Positions 1 to 7,449 of a DNA stretch of 64,000 nucleotides are shown one piece after another. The notes below the pieces were generated by a model that was not told the DNA's origin, did no database searches, and saw only the letters and a list, made by a program, of their open reading frames with translations. The stretch is from CAISIP01 sp031396205. Lineage in GTDB: Bacteria; Pseudomonadota; Gammaproteobacteria; Burkholderiales; Burkholderiaceae_C. Location: positions 6,312-70,311 of the forward strand of contig JANNKH010000089.1 in the NCBI GenBank assembly GCA_031396205.1, read 5' to 3'. Both the position numbers and the translations under genes were made by a program. The number at the start of each line of letters is the position of its first letter. Position 1 is the stretch's first letter.

Positions 1-500
1 AGCGCGACCTGCTGCCGCTGGTGGAAGGCACGACGGTGTCGACCAAGTACGGCATGATCAAGACCGACCACATCCTGTTTATCGCCTCGGGGGCGTTCCA
101 CCTGAGCAAGCCGAGCGACCTGATTCCAGAGTTGCAGGGACGGTTTCCGATCCGGGTCGAACTACGCTCCTTGTCGGTGCAGGATTTTGAATCGATTCTG
201 ACCCAAACGCATGCCTCATTGGTCAAGCAATACCAGGCGTTGTTGGCGACCGAGAACGTCACCATCGACTATGCGCCCGACGGCGTGCACCGGCTGGCCC
301 AGATCGCTTACGACGTCAACGAGCGCACTGAAAATATCGGCGCCCGGCGCTTGTCCACCGTCATGGAGCGCTTGCTGGAAGAGGTCAGTTTCGACGCCAG
401 CAACCTTGGCGGACAGACCATCGTCGTGAACGCGGACTATGTCAACGTCCGCTTGTCCGATCTGAGCCAGAACGAAGACCTGTCGCGTTACATCCTGTAA
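1..500 (+). CDS. hslU: ATP-dependent protease ATPase subunit HslU (3' part)
   Basis: This is the C-terminal part of HslU (ClpY), the AAA+ unfoldase that feeds substrates to the HslV peptidase in the cytoplasm. The gene enters from the left edge; the reading frame is open from base 3 and ends with TAA at 498-500, so the 5' end is missing. Visible family features are the segment STKYGMIKTDHILFIASGAF (AAA core), SDLIPELQGRFPIRVEL, which carries the arginine-finger region, and the sensor II region around NIGARRLSTVMERLLEE. The protein ends in the typical RYIL, which in HslU inserts into HslV. HslV is expected just upstream, outside the window. The 258 bases that follow are AT-rich and contain the mraZ control region. 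Confidence 0.97.
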   Translation, partial: RDLLPLVEGTTVSTKYGMIKTDHILFIASGAFHLSKPSDLIPELQGRFPIRVELRSLSVQDFESILTQTHASLVKQYQALLATENVTIDYAPDGVHRLAQIAYDVNERTENIGARRLSTVMERLLEEVSFDASNLGGQTIVVNADYVNVRLSDLSQNEDLSRYIL

Positions 501-638
501 GCGCAACGCAGGCGCAGGACGTAAAACTGTCATGCGTTACTTTCATACATCTCCGTAAGTCCTTCTTTTAGAACGTTTTTTTGCATCGCGTTTCTCTGCA
601 AATTGACTTCTAAGTCGTTGATTTCATTGAAAAATGTG

Positions 639-710
639 TTGCAAGCCTATTGCAACGCCGACAAATGCTGATACAGTGCAAAAAAGTGCAATTTAGTGGT
701 GATTGGTCCC
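639..710 (+). promoter_or_regulatory. Candidate mraZ promoter with a 10-bp phased MraZ-box-like array
   Basis: Three GTG trinucleotides sit exactly 10 bp apart at 676-678, 686-688 and 696-698 (contexts acaGTGca, aaaGTGca, ttaGTGgt), with a weaker GGT at 705-707 in the same phase. MraZ proteins are known to bind short direct repeats with one-helical-turn spacing upstream of their own gene, so this is a good candidate for autoregulation of the cluster. A possible sigma-70 promoter is TTGCAA at 650-655 and TACAGT at 672-677, 16 bp apart, which would place the boxes over the -10 and start region, fitting repression. The array and phasing are seen directly; the promoter call is inference. Confidence 0.5.
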
Positions 711-758
711 AAACCTACACCCGATTGCGTGCGCTTCACCAGCCAAGGGCAGATTGTC

Positions 759-1187
759 GTGTTTCAAGGGGCCTCATCGTTAAGTCTGGATGCCAAGGGT
801 CGGCTGTCGGTGCCGACCCGGCACCGTGACGCCCTGGGCGGAGCCAGCGGCGGTCAACTGACGATTACACGCCATCCGGCCGGATGTCTGATCGTATTCC
901 CACGGGTCGAGTGGGAAAAATTCCGCGAGCGCGTATCGGTTTTGCCGATGGAAGCACAGTGGTGGAAACGCATCTTCCTGGGCAACGCGATGGATGTCGA
1001 CATGGATGGCACGGGTCGGGTCCTTATCTCGCCGGAACTGCGTCAGGCTGCCGGCATCACCCGCGACACCATGTTGCTGGGCATGGGCAGCCATCTCGAA
1101 CTCTGGGACAAGGCTACCCACGACGAGCAGGAGACCAAGGCGTTGCAAGGCGGCATGCCCGTTTCGGTCAAGGAATTTTCCTTTTGA
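759..1187 (+). CDS. mraZ: Transcriptional regulator / division and cell wall cluster protein MraZ
   Basis: MraZ is an AbrB-fold DNA-binding protein that binds its own promoter region at the head of the dcw cluster. The protein is 142 residues, the normal size. It has the two-lobed MraZ repeat with both DxxGR-type signatures, LDAKGRLSVP near the N-terminus and MDGTGRVLISPELR in the second half, and the conserved stretch EAQWWKRIFLGNAMDVDMD. I place the start at the GTG at 759, giving an N-terminus of FQGASSLSLDAKG that matches the family; an upstream in-frame GTG at 696 would add 21 residues not seen in the family and lies in the operator array. The stop is 9 bases before rsmH. Confidence 0.93.
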   Translation: MFQGASSLSLDAKGRLSVPTRHRDALGGASGGQLTITRHPAGCLIVFPRVEWEKFRERVSVLPMEAQWWKRIFLGNAMDVDMDGTGRVLISPELRQAAGITRDTMLLGMGSHLELWDKATHDEQETKALQGGMPVSVKEFSF

Positions 1188-1196
1188 GAGTCTTGC

Positions 1197-2123
1197 GTGA
1201 ACATCGGGTTGAACCATACGGCGGTCCTGTTGAACGAGGCGGTAGACGCAATGCTTGGCGATGCACCAACTGCAGCGCCTCGCACCTTCGTCGATGCGAC
1301 CTTTGGCCGGGGCGGTCACAGCCAGTTGCTGCTGTCGCGCCTGGGTCCGTCCGATCGGCTGATCGCCTACGACAAGGATCCGCAGGCGGTGGCCAGCGCG
1401 GCGCAGATCCGCGACCCGCGATTCTCCATCCGCCATCAGGGCTTCGATCGGATGGTCGAACTCGAAGCGGCTTCGGTGACCGGCATCCTGATGGACCTGG
1501 GCGTGAGCTCGCCCCAGATCGACGATCCCGAGCGAGGGTTCAGTTTTCGCTTCCACGGGCCGCTGGACATGCGCATGGACACCACCCGTGGCCAGAGCGT
1601 GGCGCAGTGGCTCGCCGATGCGCCTGCCAGCCAGATTGCGGAGGTGATTCGTGACTATGGTGAGGAACGGTTTGCTGGCGCCATTGCAAAGGCGATTGTT
1701 GCTCGCCGACAGGAACGGGGTCCAATTGCATCCACCACCGATCTGGCCGAGCTCGTGGCTGACACGGTCAAAACCCGCGAGCCGGGCCAGAATCCTGCAA
1801 CGCGCACATTTCAGGCTTTTCGGATTTTCATCAACGCCGAGCTTGAAGCCTTGCAGACAGCGTTAGATGTCAGCCTTGACATATTGCAACCCCAGGGTTT
1901 GCTGGTCGTGATCAGTTTTCATTCACTCGAAGACCGGATCGTCAAACAGTTCATCGCCAGCCAGGCGCGTGAACTGGTCGATCGGCGGGTGCCGTTTGCG
2001 CCCGCCCGACCGCTGCGCCTCACAGCTTTGGGTCGCATCAAGCCGTCCGCGTCGGAAGTGGCGGCCAATCCGCGCGCCCGCAGCGCCATCATGCGGATAG
2101 CGCAAAGGACGCGGACGCCATGA
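1197..2123 (+). CDS. rsmH: 16S rRNA (cytosine(1402)-N(4))-methyltransferase RsmH (MraW)
   Basis: RsmH transfers a methyl group from S-adenosylmethionine to N4 of C1402 in the ribosomal P site. The 308-residue protein shows the expected N-terminus (NHTAVLLNEAVDAM), a glycine-rich SAM-binding loop (FVDATFGRGGHSQLLL, about residues 31-46), the motif ILMDLGVSSPQIDDPERGFSF, and the C-terminal basic region with SFHSLEDRIVKQF and NPRARSAIMR. The start is a GTG 9 bases after mraZ. The stop codon overlaps the ftsL start (ATGA at 2120-2123), the usual translational coupling in this cluster. Confidence 0.97.
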   Translation: MNIGLNHTAVLLNEAVDAMLGDAPTAAPRTFVDATFGRGGHSQLLLSRLGPSDRLIAYDKDPQAVASAAQIRDPRFSIRHQGFDRMVELEAASVTGILMDLGVSSPQIDDPERGFSFRFHGPLDMRMDTTRGQSVAQWLADAPASQIAEVIRDYGEERFAGAIAKAIVARRQERGPIASTTDLAELVADTVKTREPGQNPATRTFQAFRIFINAELEALQTALDVSLDILQPQGLLVVISFHSLEDRIVKQFIASQARELVDRRVPFAPARPLRLTALGRIKPSASEVAANPRARSAIMRIAQRTRTP

Positions 2124-2443
2124 CCCGGCTCAACCTTGTCTTGCTGCTGGCGGTGCTGGCCAGCGCGCTTTACCTGGTGAACGTGCAGTACCAGTCGCGC
2201 CGCCTGTACACCGAGCTCGAACGCGCGAATGCCGAAGGGCGCAGGCTCGATACCGAGCGCGACCGCCTGCAACTCGAGCGCCGCGCCCAGGCCACGCCGC
2301 AACGGGTCGAGAAACTCGCCCGCGAGCGCCTGCAGATGCGCCCGGCAACGCCGGCCATCACCCACTATGTCGCCTACAGCGACGGCACTGCCGCAGCTGG
2401 CACGCCGGGCGCTCCGCAACAGGCTTCGGGGCGGCTGCCATGA
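2120..2443 (+). CDS. ftsL: Cell division protein FtsL
   Basis: FtsL is a small bitopic inner-membrane protein that forms a complex with FtsB and FtsQ and helps activate the FtsWI septal synthase. The 107-residue product has a short cytoplasmic start, one membrane segment at about residues 5-22 (LVLLLAVLASALYLVNV) and a periplasmic coiled-coil region rich in R, E and L (about 25-70, including LYTELERANAEGRRLDTERD), followed by a proline/alanine tail. Length and position between rsmH and ftsI fit FtsL, which is otherwise poorly conserved. The stop at 2441-2443 overlaps the first ATG of the repeat mini-ORF (ATGA at 2440). Confidence 0.93.
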   Translation: MTRLNLVLLLAVLASALYLVNVQYQSRRLYTELERANAEGRRLDTERDRLQLERRAQATPQRVEKLARERLQMRPATPAITHYVAYSDGTAAAGTPGAPQQASGRLP

Positions 2444-2738
2444 ACCGCCGGGCCGTTCCCAAGGTTCATGCCGCAGCACGCAGCGCGAAGGCTTCGTCAT
2501 GTCACTGCCGGGCCGTTCCCAAGGATCATGCCGCAGCGCGCAGCGCGAAGGCTTCCTCATGTCACCGCCGGGCAGTTCCCAAGGTTCATGCCGCAGCGCG
2601 CAGCGCGAAGGCTTCGTCATGTCACCGCCGGGCCGTTCCCAAGGATCATGCCGCAGCGCGCAGCGCGAAGGCTTCGTCATGTCCCCGCCGGGCCGTTCCC
2701 AAGGTTCATGCCGTAGCGCGCAGCGCGAAGGTGTGCGC
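2440..2738 (+). repeat. Five tandem units of the junction repeat between ftsL and ftsI
   Basis: Five near-identical units start at 2440 (59 bp), 2499, 2559, 2619 and 2679 (60 bp each). Each begins with ATG, carries CCGGGCCGTTCCCAAGG and CGCAGCGCGAAGG (with small variations), and ends six to eight bases after a Shine-Dalgarno-like GAAGG, so that the next ATG is well placed for initiation. Unit 1 starts with ATGA overlapping the ftsL stop, and the last unit runs into the ATG of ftsI at 2739. Related units lie at 10168-10295, 15239-15297 and 29247-29365. The similarity and spacing are seen directly; a role as a coupling cassette is inference. Confidence 0.95.
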
Positions 2739-2742
2739 ATGA
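2440..2742 (+). CDS. Repeat-encoded mini-ORF bridging ftsL and ftsI (100 residues)
   Basis: An open frame of 100 codons spans the five repeat units. It starts with ATG inside the ATGA that ends ftsL and stops with TGA inside the ATGA that starts ftsI, so it would be translationally coupled at both ends. The product is five copies of a basic 20-residue unit of the type RRAVPKVHAAARSAKASSCH, with no known domain and no membrane segment. A second frame is also open through the same repeats and is in phase with ftsI; its unit is MSPPGRSQGSCRSAQREGFV. The peptide itself may have no function, translation through it being what matters. I recognise no family. Confidence 0.4.
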   Translation: MNRRAVPKVHAAARSAKASSCHCRAVPKDHAAARSAKASSCHRRAVPKVHAAARSAKASSCHRRAVPKDHAAARSAKASSCPRRAVPKVHAVARSAKVCA

Positions 2743-4475
2743 GTCGCATCAAGAGCATCCCCTACACCTCCAGCCCGCTGCTGGCCAGCCGCACACCGGT
2801 ATGGCGCAGCAAGTTGGTGGTGGCTGCCGTCGCGGTCGGATTCATCGGCCTGGCCGCACGTGCTGTCTACATCCAGGTCGTGGCCAACGAGTTTTACCAG
2901 CGCCAGGGCGAAGTGCGTTTTGCGCGCACGCTGGCGCTACCGGCCAATCGTGGCCGCATCCTGGACCGCAATGGGCTGATCCTTGCATCGAGCGTACCTG
3001 CGCCCAGCATCTGGGCCATTCCCGAGGACGTGCCGCGCGACCCGGTGCGGCTCAAGCAACTGGCCAAGCTGCTGGGCTTGCCATTGGCCGAGCTGGAGCG
3101 CAAGCTCGAAGACGACGACAAGAACTTCGTCTGGCTCAAGCGCCAGGTCGACGAGTCGGTCGGCAAAGACATTGCCGCGCTGGAACTCAAGGGCATCTAC
3201 CAGCGCAAGGAATACCGCCGCGAGTACCCCGAGGGGCCGGCAGCGGCCCATGTGGTGGGTTTCACCAATGTGGGAGACCATGGCCAGGAAGGGATCGAGC
3301 TGGCGTTCGACCAGGACCTGGCAGGCAGAGCCGGTTCGCGACGCGTCATCAAGGACCGGCTCGGACGGGTCGTCGAGGGCGTCGGCGAGCAGGTGCCACC
3401 GGTCGACGGCAAGGACATCCAGCTCAGCATCGACAGCAAGATCCAGTTCTTCGCCTATCAGAAGCTGCGCGATGCGGTGACCACCCACAAGGCCCGCGGC
3501 GGCAGTGTCGTAGTGCTGGACGCGGTCACCGGCGAGGTGCTGGCGATGGCCAACTACCCCAGCTACGCGCCCGACAACCGGCGCGGCCTGACCGGCGAGC
3601 AATTGCGCAACCGCGCGTTGACTGATGTGTTCGAGCCCGGTTCAACGATGAAACCGATCACGGTCGCGATGGCGCTGGAAGCCGGGCGTATCAAGCCGCA
3701 GACCCTGATCGACACCGGACCTGGTCGCTACGTCATGGGCGGCTTCACGATCCGCGACACGCACGACTACGGAACCCTGACGGTCGAAGGCGTGATCCAG
3801 AAGTCGAGCAATGTCGGCGCGCTCAAGATCGCGCAGAAGATGAGTCCGCACGAGATGTGGGACACCTACAACCAGCTCGGCTATGGCCAAAAGCCGCAGC
3901 TGCAGTTCCCCGGCGCCGTGACCGGCCGGCTGAGGCCCTGGAAAACCTGGCGCCCCGTCGAACAAGCGACGATGGCCTATGGTTACGGCTTGTCGGCATC
4001 GTTGTTCCAGATGGCGCAGTCGTACACCGCGTTCGCGCACGACGGCCGCATCATTCCCGCCACCATCGTCAAGAGCGACGAACCGGCGATCGGCAGGCCG
4101 GTGTTTTCGGCCGAGAACGCCGCTGCCGTGCGCAAGATGCTGCAGATGGCCGCGGGGCCCGGCGGCACCGGCCAGCGGGCCCAAACGATCGGCTATTCGG
4201 TCGGCGGCAAGTCCGGCACCGCGCACAAGCAAGTCGGCAAAGGCTATGCCACCAACAAGTACCGATCCTGGTTTACCGGCATGGCGCCGATCGACAAGCC
4301 GCGCGTGGTGGTGGCGGTGATGATCGACGAGCCGAGCAACGGCAAATACTACGGCGGAGAGGTCGCCGCACCCGTCTTCAGCGAGACCGTGCAGCAGGCT
4401 CTGCGCCTGATGGGCGTTTCACCCGACATGGCGGTCAAGCCGCAGATCGTCACCGCCGTGGACGAGAGCCTGTGA
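2739..4475 (+). CDS. ftsI: Septal peptidoglycan transpeptidase FtsI (PBP3)
   Basis: FtsI is the class B penicillin-binding protein that cross-links septal peptidoglycan together with FtsW. The 578-residue protein has a membrane anchor at about residues 24-44, a dimerisation/pedestal domain with NRGRILDRNGLILASS, and a transpeptidase domain with the active-site SxxK (S302 in FEPGSTMKP), SxN (SSN at 356-358) and KSGT (491-494). I chose the ATG at 2739, after GAAGG in the last repeat unit. In-frame ATGs with the same ribosome-binding site also exist at 2499, 2559, 2619 and 2679 and would add 20, 40, 60 or 80 repeat-encoded residues. The stop overlaps murE by one base (TGATG). Confidence 0.96.
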   Translation: MSRIKSIPYTSSPLLASRTPVWRSKLVVAAVAVGFIGLAARAVYIQVVANEFYQRQGEVRFARTLALPANRGRILDRNGLILASSVPAPSIWAIPEDVPRDPVRLKQLAKLLGLPLAELERKLEDDDKNFVWLKRQVDESVGKDIAALELKGIYQRKEYRREYPEGPAAAHVVGFTNVGDHGQEGIELAFDQDLAGRAGSRRVIKDRLGRVVEGVGEQVPPVDGKDIQLSIDSKIQFFAYQKLRDAVTTHKARGGSVVVLDAVTGEVLAMANYPSYAPDNRRGLTGEQLRNRALTDVFEPGSTMKPITVAMALEAGRIKPQTLIDTGPGRYVMGGFTIRDTHDYGTLTVEGVIQKSSNVGALKIAQKMSPHEMWDTYNQLGYGQKPQLQFPGAVTGRLRPWKTWRPVEQATMAYGYGLSASLFQMAQSYTAFAHDGRIIPATIVKSDEPAIGRPVFSAENAAAVRKMLQMAAGPGGTGQRAQTIGYSVGGKSGTAHKQVGKGYATNKYRSWFTGMAPIDKPRVVVAVMIDEPSNGKYYGGEVAAPVFSETVQQALRLMGVSPDMAVKPQIVTAVDESL

Positions 4476-6013
4476 TGCAGGAACTGCACTCCCCGGTCGC
4501 CGCAGCGGCGTGGTTGCGCCAACATGTGACCGGCGCGCTGCAGACCGACAGCCGCAAGCTCATGCCCGGTGACGGGTTCATCGCCTGGCCGGGTGCGACC
4601 CACGATGCGCGCGCCCATGTGCCCGCCGCGGTGGCCAATGGCGCCGCGGCGTGCCTGGTCGAGCGTGACGGCGCTGCACAGTTCGAGCTGCCCGATGCCC
4701 GTGTGGCCTGTTATGCCGGACTCAAGTCGGCCAGCGCGCTGGTGGCCTGCGCCTATTACGACGACCCGTCGCACCAGTTGCACGTGGTTGCGGTGACCGG
4801 CACCAACGGCAAGACCTCCACCGCCTGGTGGCTGGCGCAGGCCCTGTCGAGCCCACGGCTTGCGCCCGCGATCCCCTGCGCGATGGTCGGCACACTGGGC
4901 GTTGGCCAGCCGCCAGCGGCAGGGACAAGCGACGACCGGGGTGTGGCACGCCTGACCGCAACCGGCCTGACGACACCCGACCCGGTGTTGCTGCAGGCCA
5001 GCCTGCGCCGTTTCGCCGACTCTGGCATTCGCGCCTGCGCGCTGGAGGCCTCGTCGATCGGCATTGACGAGCGCCGGCTCGACGGCATGCACATCCACAC
5101 CGCGGTGTTCACCAATTTCACCCAGGACCATCTGGACTACCACGGCTCGATGCAGGCCTATTGGCAGGCCAAGACACGGCTGTTCCAGTGGCCAGGCCTG
5201 CAGGCGGCGGTGGTCAACATCGACGACCCACGCGGTCCGGATCTGCTGGCGTTGCCGGCGCTGCAATCGCTCGATGTCTGGACGGTCTCGTGCGACGCAC
5301 CGGCGCGGCTGCGCGCCGAGGCAATCGACATGGGTCGCACCGGCCTGGAATTCGACGTGCTCGAGGCCAACGAGCGCCACCGGCTGCAGACCGCTTTGAT
5401 CGGCCAGTACAACGTCAGCAATCTGCTGGGCGTGATCGCCGCCATGCGCTCGCTGGGCGTGCCACTGGCACAGGCGGTGCTGGCCTGCACCGAACTCGCG
5501 CCGGTGCCCGGGCGCATGCAGCGACTGCTCGAGCCGGACATGCCGCTGGTGGCGATCGACTATGCGCATACACCGGACGCGCTGGACAAGGCGCTGGCCG
5601 CATTGCAGCCGCTCGCGCGCCAGCGCGATGGCAAGCTGTGGTGTGTCTTTGGCTGTGGTGGCGACCGCGACCCTGGCAAACGACCACTGATGGGCGCCAT
5701 AGCAGCCGCCGCCGACCATGTCGTGGTGACCAGCGACAACCCGCGCAGCGAAGACCCGTTGGCCATCATGGCACAGATCGTTCCGGCGCTGGTCGGCCAC
5801 GCATCATGGCGCCAGCAGCCCGATCGCGCCCTGGCCATCGACATCGCTGTCACCGCGGCCGATAGCACCGACGTGATCCTGATCGCAGGCAAGGGTCATG
5901 AAAGCTACCAGGAAGTGGCTGGCCAGCGCCGGCCATTCTCCGATCTGGAGCAGGCACGCGCCGCATTGGCGCGGCGCCGCGGCGCCAGCGTGGCGCAGGG
6001 GGTGGCGGCATGA
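4475..6013 (+). CDS. murE: UDP-MurNAc-tripeptide synthetase MurE (meso-diaminopimelate adding)
   Basis: MurE is the cytoplasmic ligase that adds the third stem-peptide residue to UDP-MurNAc-L-Ala-D-Glu using ATP. The 512-residue protein has the Mur-ligase P-loop TGTNGKTSTAWWLAQ near residue 108, a central domain with NFTQDHLDYHGSM, a C-terminal domain with CVFGCGGDRDPGKRPLM, and the motif DNPR at 421-424, which marks use of meso-diaminopimelate rather than lysine. The start ATG at 4475 shares one base with the ftsI stop, and the stop overlaps the murF start (ATGA at 6010), so ftsI, murE and murF are coupled. Confidence 0.97.
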   Translation: MQELHSPVAAAAWLRQHVTGALQTDSRKLMPGDGFIAWPGATHDARAHVPAAVANGAAACLVERDGAAQFELPDARVACYAGLKSASALVACAYYDDPSHQLHVVAVTGTNGKTSTAWWLAQALSSPRLAPAIPCAMVGTLGVGQPPAAGTSDDRGVARLTATGLTTPDPVLLQASLRRFADSGIRACALEASSIGIDERRLDGMHIHTAVFTNFTQDHLDYHGSMQAYWQAKTRLFQWPGLQAAVVNIDDPRGPDLLALPALQSLDVWTVSCDAPARLRAEAIDMGRTGLEFDVLEANERHRLQTALIGQYNVSNLLGVIAAMRSLGVPLAQAVLACTELAPVPGRMQRLLEPDMPLVAIDYAHTPDALDKALAALQPLARQRDGKLWCVFGCGGDRDPGKRPLMGAIAAAADHVVVTSDNPRSEDPLAIMAQIVPALVGHASWRQQPDRALAIDIAVTAADSTDVILIAGKGHESYQEVAGQRRPFSDLEQARAALARRRGASVAQGVAA

Positions 6014-7449
6014 TGGACCTGCGCCAAGCCGCCCAATGGTTGCCCGGCAGCACGTTGGTGGGCAATCCCGCGAACCGTGTGAGCCGCGTGCATTCGGACA
6101 CGCGCAGCGTACAGCCCGGCGACCTGTTCGTCGCGATTGCGGGCGACCAGTTCGACGGCAACCTGTTCCTGGCGCAGGCCCGCGCCGCCGGTGCCGCCGC
6201 AGCCCTGGTCCACAGCGCCGACGCATTGCACGCTGCCGGGCTGGATGGCATCGTGGTACCCGACACGCGCAAGGCGCTGGGGCTGCTTGCCACGCGCTGG
6301 CGCGAGCAGTTCACGCCGGTACTGATCGCAGTGACCGGCAGCAACGGCAAAACAACCGTGACCCAGATGCTGGCGGCGATCCTGCGCAGCGCCTTGCCGG
6401 ATGCATCGCTTGCCACACAGGGCAACTTCAACAACGACATCGGCCTGCCGTTGACGCTGCTGCGCCTGCGCGCCGAACACCGCATCGCCGCCATCGAGCT
6501 GGGCATGAACCATCCGGGCGAGATCGCGTTGCTGTCGGGCATGGCGCAACCATCCGTGGCGCTGGTCAACAACGCGCAGCGCGAACACCTGGAGTTCATG
6601 GCCTCGGTCGAGGCGGTGGCGCAGGAGAACGGCGCGGTGATCGATGCCCTGCCCGCCGATGGCGTGGCGGTGATTCCGCACGACGATGCTTTCGCGGCGC
6701 AGTGGCGTGCGCGCGCCGGCACGCGGCGCTGCCTCAGTTTCGCGATCACGTCGGCAACGGGAGCAGCGCCTGGCGCAGACGTCCACGCATCGGCGCCAGT
6801 GTGGATCCACGACCGCTGGCGCGTGCTGGCGCATACCCCGTGCGGAGACCTGCCGTTCACGCTGCCAATGGCGGGCCTGCACAACGTGCGCAATGCACTG
6901 GCCGCAGCCACTTGCGCAATCGCCGCCGGCGTGCCGCTATCGCATATCCGTACCGGCCTGCAGGCGTTCGAGCCGGTCAAGGGACGCTCGCGCACCCAGC
7001 AGCTGAACTGGCACGGCAAGGCCTGCACCCTGGTCGACGACAGCTACAACGCCAATCCGGACTCGGTCGACGCAGCGCTGGAGATGCTGGCGGCGCTGCC
7101 GGCTTCGCGGCTGATGGTGCTCGGCGACATGGGTGAGGTGGGCGACCAGGGACCGCAGTTCCAGGGACCGCAGTTCCATGCCCAGGCCGGAGCGAAAGCC
7201 CAGGCGCTGGGCATCGGGTCGCTGTTCACGCTGGGCGCGCTGTCCGCACACGCGGCTGCGTCGTTTACCGGCGCCCGCCATTTCGACACCATGCCGGCAC
7301 TGATCGATGCAGTTACGGCGCAGATGCCCCGCGTGTCCAGCGTGCTGGTCAAGGGCTCACGCTTCATGCGCATGGAGCGGGTGGTCGAGGCACTGGTCGC
7401 CGCCGCCTCGGCCACGGGCAGCACAACCGGAGAGGCCGCATGTTGCTGA
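6010..7449 (+). CDS. murF: UDP-MurNAc-tripeptide--D-alanyl-D-alanine ligase MurF
   Basis: MurF adds the D-Ala-D-Ala dipeptide to complete UDP-MurNAc-pentapeptide. The 479-residue product has the P-loop VTGSNGKTTVTQM, the segment QGNFNNDIGLPLTLL, ELGMNHPGEI and the C-terminal DDSYNANPDSV and GDMGEVGDQGP motifs. Directly after that last motif there is a 15-bp tandem duplication (7147-7161 and 7162-7176) that repeats the residues QGPQF; this looks like a small in-frame slippage insertion. The 3' end overlaps the mraY start by 10 bases (7440-7449). Confidence 0.97.
   Translation: MMDLRQAAQWLPGSTLVGNPANRVSRVHSDTRSVQPGDLFVAIAGDQFDGNLFLAQARAAGAAAALVHSADALHAAGLDGIVVPDTRKALGLLATRWREQFTPVLIAVTGSNGKTTVTQMLAAILRSALPDASLATQGNFNNDIGLPLTLLRLRAEHRIAAIELGMNHPGEIALLSGMAQPSVALVNNAQREHLEFMASVEAVAQENGAVIDALPADGVAVIPHDDAFAAQWRARAGTRRCLSFAITSATGAAPGADVHASAPVWIHDRWRVLAHTPCGDLPFTLPMAGLHNVRNALAAATCAIAAGVPLSHIRTGLQAFEPVKGRSRTQQLNWHGKACTLVDDSYNANPDSVDAALEMLAALPASRLMVLGDMGEVGDQGPQFQGPQFHAQAGAKAQALGIGSLFTLGALSAHAAASFTGARHFDTMPALIDAVTAQMPRVSSVLVKGSRFMRMERVVEALVAAASATGSTTGEAACC

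Noticed and set aside
780..1654. Long open frames opposite to and overlapping mraZ and rsmH
   Set aside because: They are products of the high GC content. They match no family, and the mraZ and rsmH frames have clear family motifs.
1919..2758. A 279-residue minus-strand frame across ftsL and the repeat array
   Set aside because: It simply reads the repeat units in antisense and crosses two real genes; no family match.
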